NCBI GenBank assembly: GCA_024234675.1
Contig: JACKNU010000006.1
Span: 62,001 to 126,000 of the forward strand
Length of the DNA: 64,000 nucleotides
Origin: Pseudomonadales bacterium
GTDB taxonomy: Bacteria; Pseudomonadota; Gammaproteobacteria; Pseudomonadales; Halieaceae
Direction: 5' to 3'
Shown one piece after another: positions 59,568 to 64,000 of this stretch. Numbering within the stretch: the stretch's first letter is position 1; each line of letters opens with the position of its first letter. The position numbers and the translations under genes are program-made. The notes beneath the pieces were generated by a model. It was given only the letters and a program-made list of their open reading frames with translations. It ran no database searches and was not told where the DNA came from.

Positions 59568-59710
59568 TGCGCTCCATACGGCCAAACGAATTATCCTAAG
59601 TCGCTTCCCTTACGATGTAGTCGTAGTCGAAAGGCAAAACGAGACAATCGTGGTTGCATTCGCTCACCATTCGCGCCAACCCGGCTACGGGCGGGACCGT
59701 CTACGTGTTG
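59567..59710 (+). pseudogene. RelE-like toxin remnant
   Basis: The GTG and first two codons are followed directly by AKRIILSRFPYDVVVVERQNETIVVAFAHHSRQPGYGRDRL in another frame. Comparison with the 44176 toxin shows loss of about 55 codons from the middle plus a frame change. Confidence 0.85.
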
Positions 59711-59846
59711 TTCGTCTGGATGGGTTAGTTCCAACCCCGTCCCGGCTGGCCGCCAGGTCGCTGGCGCTCTTCGCCGGCATGCAGGACAGTCTGATCGGAT
59801 ATACCACGGTGGTTGCCTTTTTGTGCTGTCTTATAACCGAAAAGCG

Positions 59847-59858
59847 TCTCCGCGGAGA
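59847..59858 (+). repeat. Dispersed palindrome, copy 10 (left target duplicate of IS1182)
   Basis: The perfect TCTCCGCGGAGA unit directly adjoins the IS left end. The T tract that normally follows is absent because it stayed with the right duplicate. Confidence 0.85.
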
Positions 59859-61400
59859 TTGTGTGAAAACGGGTTCGATACAGGCATAATTTCTTCGAGT
59901 CAATAACAAGAAATTAGTTCTATGCGACACCTACAAGGTCAAGATCGACTGCAATCCAGCCTTTTACCTGATGCCCTTGAAGATTATGTGGCTCCGGATG
60001 ACTCTGTTCGTGTGATTGACGCTTTTGTTGACACCCTAAACTTTGAAGAATTGGGCTTCAGTAAAGCGACAACAAGCTCCACGGGGCGTAAACCCTACCA
60101 TCCCGGCGATCTACTGAAGCTATACATATACGGTTATCTCAACCGGATTCACACGAGCCGTCGCTTGGAACAAGAATGCCACCGCAACCTGGAGGTTCTC
60201 TGGTTGATGCGACGCTTGGCCCCGGACTTCAAAACAATCGCTGACTTCCGCAAAGACAACGGGAGTGCCATTCGAGGAGCATGCAGGGCGTTTATCATGT
60301 TTTGTCGCAGCGCCGGACTGATCAACGGCCGTTTGGTGGGTATTGATGGGAGCCGCTTTAAAGCTGCGGCGAGCAAAGACAGAGCGCTGACACGTAGACA
60401 GCTTCTTCGTGATCGCAAGCTAATAGACAGTAAGATTGAGGGTTATCTTGCGCAACTGGAGACTCAGGATGCCGAGGAAACCGTCGATGAAGTGGCGCGA
60501 GATAGAGTTCGGGATGCGCTGAACCGCTTGAAGGCTCGATCTCATCGTTTGAATGAGTATGAATGTGCCATGGATGAACTAGGTAGCAATCAGTATTGTG
60601 AAACGGAGCCAGACGCAAGAATAATGCGCTCAGGGCGCGACGGAATGATTCTTGGTTATAACGTGCAGAGCGCCGTCGATGCCGACAGTGGACTGATTGT
60701 GCACCACCAGGTAACCCAGGATGCTACTGACTCGCGGCAACTGCTACCTATGGCGGAAAAAACCAAATCCCTGCTGGGTTCGGATACGCTGGATGTCGTG
60801 GCGGACACTGGCTACAGCAATGCCGAGCATCTGGATGCCTGTGAGCGCCAGGGTATTAATGCTACGGTGCCCCGATCCCCGATTCCCGGAACAGACAAAG
60901 AACTCTTTCAAAAGAGCGAGTTCAATTACGACCCAGAGGCTGATTGCTATACCTGCCCTGCAGGTGAACTATTGCCATATCGTCGGGATGACTTGAGACG
61001 TAATCTCAAAATCTATGTAAAGAAAGGATGTTCCCGGTGCGCGTTACAGGCGAAGTGTGCCAAGTCAGATCAACGAACGCTATCCCGATCCCATTTTGAG
61101 GGCGCGATTGCGCGCTCAAATGCGCGACTTAGTTCCAACCCGAACATCATGACTCAAAGGATGGCTATTGCCGAGCGTCCTTTTGCCGTTTTGAAGCAGG
61201 CTATGGGGCTTCGACGCTTTGTATGTCGAGGCATGCAAAGGACGGAAGCGGAGCTATCGATAGCGATACTTGGATACAATCTCAGGCGTACTATGAACAT
61301 AGCGAGTGTACCGGGAATGTTGGCTCTTCTACGGTGAGAGGGGGCTCACTGCGCTGTGGATGGGATAGCGGAGAGTTCACCAAGCGGGGTTTTCACACAA
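59859..61400 (+). mobile_element. IS1182-family insertion sequence
   Basis: 1542 bases with perfect 12-base inverted ends TTGTGTGAAAAC (59859-59870) and GTTTTCACACAA (61389-61400). The flanks are TCTCCGCGGAGA on both sides (59847-59858, 61401-61412), so the element entered exactly at a palindrome unit and duplicated all 12 bases. Confidence 0.92.
59922..61337 (+). CDS. IS1182-family transposase
   Basis: 471 residues. QGQDRLQSSLLPDALEDYVAPDDSVRVIDAFVDTL is the N-terminal hallmark; LVGIDGSRFKAAASKD, VDADSGLIVHHQVTQDATDSRQL and VVADTGYSNAEHLDACE carry the DDE core; AIAERPFAVLKQAMGLRRF ends it. The frame is complete, so it may be active. Confidence 0.93.
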   Translation: MRHLQGQDRLQSSLLPDALEDYVAPDDSVRVIDAFVDTLNFEELGFSKATTSSTGRKPYHPGDLLKLYIYGYLNRIHTSRRLEQECHRNLEVLWLMRRLAPDFKTIADFRKDNGSAIRGACRAFIMFCRSAGLINGRLVGIDGSRFKAAASKDRALTRRQLLRDRKLIDSKIEGYLAQLETQDAEETVDEVARDRVRDALNRLKARSHRLNEYECAMDELGSNQYCETEPDARIMRSGRDGMILGYNVQSAVDADSGLIVHHQVTQDATDSRQLLPMAEKTKSLLGSDTLDVVADTGYSNAEHLDACERQGINATVPRSPIPGTDKELFQKSEFNYDPEADCYTCPAGELLPYRRDDLRRNLKIYVKKGCSRCALQAKCAKSDQRTLSRSHFEGAIARSNARLSSNPNIMTQRMAIAERPFAVLKQAMGLRRFVCRGMQRTEAELSIAILGYNLRRTMNIASVPGMLALLR

Positions 61401-61412
61401 TCTCCGCGGAGA
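61401..61412 (+). repeat. Dispersed palindrome, copy 11 (right target duplicate of IS1182)
   Basis: Perfect unit with T6 and the usual right context (GGGGGAAATTGATGGG), preceding the ccdAB module. Confidence 0.85.
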
Positions 61413-61578
61413 TTTTTTGGGGGAAATTGATGGGTGACTGGGAACGTGAAACTATTCCATCTCCTCGCATGCGGCCGTCTGACACCCGACTGCGATTCAG
61501 AACCGGATCGTTTGTATCTCTTGTCCGATAGACTTAATGCGCATACGCTATACGCATTGCTCATGCGGAGAGGCAGCC

Positions 61579-61824
61579 GTGAATTACACCTACGACATCA
61601 AAGCACCCAAAAAGCCAACAAATGTGAGTATAAACAGCGACTTACTCGATAAAGCAAGGAGCCTCAAAATAAACCTGTCGGCAACTCTTGAGCAGGCCCT
61701 GGCAGAGCAGTTGCGGAATGAACAGCGCGCCCAATGGCTGCGCGAAAATGCTGACGGCATTCACGCATATAACCAATTTGTTGAAACAAACGGCACATTC
61801 AGTGATAGCGTCAGGAAATTCTAG
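61579..61824 (+). CDS. ccdA: CcdA-family antitoxin
   Basis: 81 residues from GTG 61579. The RHH head is VSINSDLLDKARSLKINLSATLEQALAEQL and the C-terminal toxin-binding part is LRENADGIHAYNQFVETNGTFSDSVRKF, both typical of CcdA. It shares bases with the toxin start (TAGTG). Confidence 0.92.
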   Translation: MNYTYDIKAPKKPTNVSINSDLLDKARSLKINLSATLEQALAEQLRNEQRAQWLRENADGIHAYNQFVETNGTFSDSVRKF

Positions 61825-62141
61825 TGGGCCAATTTTATGCGTATAAGAATCCCAACCCTGCCACTCGCGCCCAGTACCCTTACTTACTGGACATACAAAG
61901 TAATTTACTGAGCGAGTTGCGAACAACTGTTGTTATTCCGGTGACACCCTCCAAACTTGCGGCACCGATGAGTTTGACCCGGCTAAACCCCACCATAGTT
62001 ATCGACGGCAAAAGCTTTGCCCTCATGACACAAGAGATTTCAGGCGTAGATCGCAACCGGCTCGGTGCTCAAGCATGTGATTTATCGTCTTACCGCTCAG
62101 AAATAATCGCTGCACTCGATTTTGTACTCTCCGGCATATAA
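61824..62141 (+). CDS. ccdB: CcdB-family gyrase toxin
   Basis: 105 residues from GTG 61824. QFYAYKNPNPATRAQYPYLLDIQSNLL, VVIPVTP and SGVDRNRLGAQACDLSSYRSEIIAALDFVLSGI match CcdB, whose final residues Trp-Gly-Ile are here Ser-Gly-Ile. CcdB traps DNA gyrase through the C-terminal end; the missing Trp may weaken toxicity. One of two complete type II pairs in the array. Confidence 0.92.
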   Translation: MGQFYAYKNPNPATRAQYPYLLDIQSNLLSELRTTVVIPVTPSKLAAPMSLTRLNPTIVIDGKSFALMTQEISGVDRNRLGAQACDLSSYRSEIIAALDFVLSGI

Positions 62142-62168
62142 CGCTGCCATTCGGCCCAGACCGGCCCG

Positions 62169-63299
62169 TTACTCCCGCGCGTGGTTCACCTCGTAACCGC
62201 TGTCCCTTAACAACCGGTTCTTCTTCGCCGCCGCCAGGTTGCTGGCCACCATCTCCTCGATCATCTGGTCCAGGGTGGTGGTGGGCTGCCAGCCCAGTTG
62301 CTCCCTGGCCAGGCTGGGGTCGCCCAGCAGGGTTTCCACCTCCGCCGGGCGGTAGTAGCGCGGGTCGATGGCCACGGCGATGTCGCCGGGTTTGGCGGTG
62401 ATGCCGGGGTCGGCTTTGGCCGCGTCGATGCTCGCCACGAAGCCTTTCTCATTCTCGCCGCTGCCCTCGAAGCGCAGGGTGATGCCCAGCTGCTGCGCCG
62501 AGCGCGCGATGAAGTCGCGCACCGAGGTCTGCGCTCCGGTGGCGATCACGTAGTCCCGGGGCTCGGCCTGCTGCAGCATCAGCCACTGCATCTCCACGTA
62601 GTCGCGGGCGTGGCCCCAGTCGCGGCGGGCGTCCAGGTTGCCCATGTACAGGCACGCATCCAGGCCCTGGCTGACGTTGGCCAGGCCGCGGGTGATCTTG
62701 CGGCTGACGAAGGTTTCGCCGCGGCGCGGGCTCTCGTGGTTGAACAGGATGCCGTTGCAGCAGTACATGCCGTAGGCCTCGCGGTAGTTCACCGTGATCC
62801 AGTAGGCGTACAGCTTGGCCACGCCGTAGGGCGAGCGCGGGTAGAAGGGGGTGCGCTCGGTCTGCGGCGTCTGCTGCACCAGGCCGTACAGCTCCGAGGT
62901 GCTGGCCTGGTAGATGCGGGTCTTGTGCTCCAGCCCCAGCAGGCGCACCGCCTCCAGCACCCGCAGGGTGCCCAGGCCGTCCACGTCGGCGGTGTACTCG
63001 GGCTCCTCGAAGCTCACCGCCACGTGGCTCTGCGCCCCCAGGTTGTAGATCTCGTCGGGCTGCACCTGCTGGATGATGCGGGTGATGTTGCTGGTGTCGG
63101 TCAAATCGCCGTAGTGCAGGGTGAAGTTACGCCCGCTGGCGTGGGGGTCGTGGTAGAGGTGGTCGACGCGGGCGGTGTTGAAGCTCGACGCCCGGCGCTT
63201 GATGCCGTGCACGGCGTAGCCTTTTTCCAGCAGGAATTCCGCCAGGTAGGAGCCGTCCTGGCCGGTGACGCCGGTGATGAGGGCGGTTTTTTCGGGCAT
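62169..63299 (-). CDS. gmd: GDP-mannose 4,6-dehydratase (copy 2)
   Basis: 376 residues, about 95% identical by eye to copy 1 and with the same catalytic motifs (TGVTGQDGSYLAE, SPYGVAKLYAYW). Changes cluster in about residues 240-300. It is followed downstream (on the minus strand) by ccdAB instead of EPS genes. The upstream promoter and palindrome equal those of copy 1, so the duplication includes them. Confidence 0.96.
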   Translation of the reverse strand: MPEKTALITGVTGQDGSYLAEFLLEKGYAVHGIKRRASSFNTARVDHLYHDPHASGRNFTLHYGDLTDTSNITRIIQQVQPDEIYNLGAQSHVAVSFEEPEYTADVDGLGTLRVLEAVRLLGLEHKTRIYQASTSELYGLVQQTPQTERTPFYPRSPYGVAKLYAYWITVNYREAYGMYCCNGILFNHESPRRGETFVSRKITRGLANVSQGLDACLYMGNLDARRDWGHARDYVEMQWLMLQQAEPRDYVIATGAQTSVRDFIARSAQQLGITLRFEGSGENEKGFVASIDAAKADPGITAKPGDIAVAIDPRYYRPAEVETLLGDPSLAREQLGWQPTTTLDQMIEEMVASNLAAAKKNRLLRDSGYEVNHARE

Positions 63300-63336
63300 G
63301 GGTGGGGGGCTTCCTGGCTGTGGGCTCGGGTGGGTG

Positions 63337-63366
63337 ATGATAGCGCGTATAAGAGTGTGTGTTCAG
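63337..63366 (-). promoter_or_regulatory. Promoter of gmd copy 2
   Basis: CTGAAC (63361-63366), 18 bases, TATCAT (63337-63342) on the minus strand. Confidence 0.6.
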
Positions 63367-63383
63367 GTTTTTTGGGGGTGGGG

Positions 63384-63395
63384 TTTCCGCGGAGA
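63384..63395 (+). repeat. Dispersed palindrome, copy 12 (TTTCCGCGGAGA)
   Basis: Same one-base variant as at 43810, likewise next to the gmd promoter; supports joint duplication. Confidence 0.8.
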
Positions 63396-63534
63396 TTTTT
63401 TGGCTGGTTCTGGTGTTTGGTCAATCTGCGGGGTGGGATAAGCTTCTGGTGTGTGTTTGGATAGAGGTGAGTTCGGGGCTTTTCGGAGCCGTGCCTGATT
63501 TGGAGGAGGTTCATTTGAGGGGTATGATTCAGCG

Positions 63535-63744
63535 ATGAACGTCAATATTAGAGAGTTGCCACTCGAAGACCGTATCCGCCTGGTAGAGGATTTATGGGAC
63601 AGTATTGCACAGGACCAGCATGCACTGGCGCTGACACCGGAGCAGGCGGCGGAGCTTGACCACCGGTTACAGGGCTTCGAGATGGATGGTGACCGGGGGC
63701 GCCCGGCATTTGAAGTGATCTCGGAGATCAGAAAGCGGTTGTGA
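63535..63744 (+). CDS. Addiction-module antitoxin (Unstab_antitox family), third type
   Basis: 69 residues: MNVNIRELPLEDRIRLVEDLWDSIAQDQHALALTPEQAAELDHRLQGFEMD... fits the putative addiction module component family; it is only distantly related to the two other copies. The toxin after it is broken. Confidence 0.85.
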   Translation: MNVNIRELPLEDRIRLVEDLWDSIAQDQHALALTPEQAAELDHRLQGFEMDGDRGRPAFEVISEIRKRL

Positions 63745-63910
63745 AGGCTTCTGTCCGTTTTTGTATCCTCAAGTGTATCGCAGCGTCCACCGTGCGATTA
63801 TCAAACGATTTCCTTTTTCTGCCTTTTACCTTGTTATGGGGATGGAAGTGGTGATCCTGGCGATTCTGCATAGCACCCGAGACCCGTCCAAATGGCAGAC
63901 TCGTGGATAG
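63741..63910 (+). pseudogene. RelE/ParE-like toxin remnant
   Basis: GTG 63741 overlaps the antitoxin end, but the frame soon fails. From 63764 another frame reads YPQVYRSVHRAIIKRFPFSAFYLVMGMEVVILAILHSTRDPSKWQTR, the C-terminal half of a RelE/ParE toxin. The N-terminal half is deleted. Confidence 0.82.
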
Positions 63911-63941
63911 ACTTGTAGGTGCAGTGGACAGTGCTGAGACG

Positions 63942-63953
63942 TCTCCGCGGAGA
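63942..63953 (+). repeat. Dispersed palindrome, copy 13
   Basis: Perfect unit with T6; the 47 bases to the window end equal those after copy 2 (44549). Confidence 0.85.
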
Positions 63954-64000
63954 TTTTTTGGCCGGAAATGATGGATTACGTTGCTTCGGGGTTTTGCATT

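Noticed and set aside
61346..61564. Short frames around the IS1182 right end
   Set aside because: They run across the IS border and include the palindrome; no ribosome site or motif.
62298..63464. 388-codon plus-strand frame opposite gmd copy 2 (and a similar one opposite copy 1)
   Set aside because: Val/Ala/Gly/His-rich antisense frame, repeated only because gmd is duplicated.
43810..63953. Interpretation of the palindrome array as CRISPR or as an integron
   Set aside because: Spacing is irregular and spacers are genes, so it is not CRISPR; no attC-type R''/R' boxes and no integrase gene were found.
1..64000. tRNA or rRNA genes
   Set aside because: No cloverleaf-like arms with GTTCRA-type T loops or rRNA segments were noticed, though a computed scan was not possible.

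Overview
The window is chromosomal DNA of a Gram-negative bacterium, most probably a gammaproteobacterium. This rests on the VpsM/N/O/P-type exopolysaccharide export genes, an RfaH-type NusG paralogue paired with a perfect ops element, a MarR-type EPS regulator, a LexA box of the E. coli type and REP-like palindromes with a GTAG foot. Genus cannot be read from the sequence. Backbone genes are GC-rich. Two stretches, roughly 10.0-12.6 kb and 24.5-39 kb, are visibly richer in A+T and look acquired.

Left end (1-4.2 kb): the 5' part of an MBL/beta-CASP RNA exonuclease with an in-frame (Ala-Gly)12 repeat, an XRE regulator/AbiEii-like nucleotidyltransferase pair, and a DUF222-HNH nuclease gene behind a LexA box.

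Lasso-peptide locus (4.2-14.1 kb): a PRMT-like methyltransferase, two asparagine-synthetase-like cyclases lacking the Cys2 nucleophile, two HPr-kinase-like kinases, one transglutaminase-like B2 protease, and two short precursor genes. The precursors (7875-8069 and 12295-12462) share the leader pattern YxxP...G...LT, a Thr at -2 and a Gly-1 core. IS30 lies between the second cyclase and the second precursor. No separate PqqD-like RRE gene and no McjD-type exporter could be recognised.

Exopolysaccharide locus (14.8-47.6 kb): a polymerase/ligase, an outer-membrane barrel, a VpsP-like protein, a Wza-like export protein, a Wzc-like tyrosine kinase, a CpsB-like phosphatase and RfaH come first. A strong terminator and an ops site follow, then a long same-strand run: EPS MarR regulator, asparagine synthetase, glycosyltransferases, methyltransferases, Wzx flippase, Wzy-like polymerase, acetyltransferase and UDP-xylose synthase. 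The distal part holds gmd, a nonsense-mutated fcl and a deleted heparinase-like gene. No initiating sugar-phosphate transferase was found.

Accessory array (43.8-64 kb): small modules (addiction antitoxins, degenerate RelE/HigB/HicA toxins, an apparently intact RelE pair and CcdAB, DUF4160/DUF2442, many DUF1640-like coiled-coil genes) are separated by a directly oriented palindromic repeat, TCTCCGCGGAGA followed by T4-6. IS21-like elements (two) and one IS1182 have inserted here; the IS1182 sits exactly in one palindrome and duplicated it. A second gmd copy lies at 62.2-63.3 kb. Most toxins are broken while their antitoxins survive.
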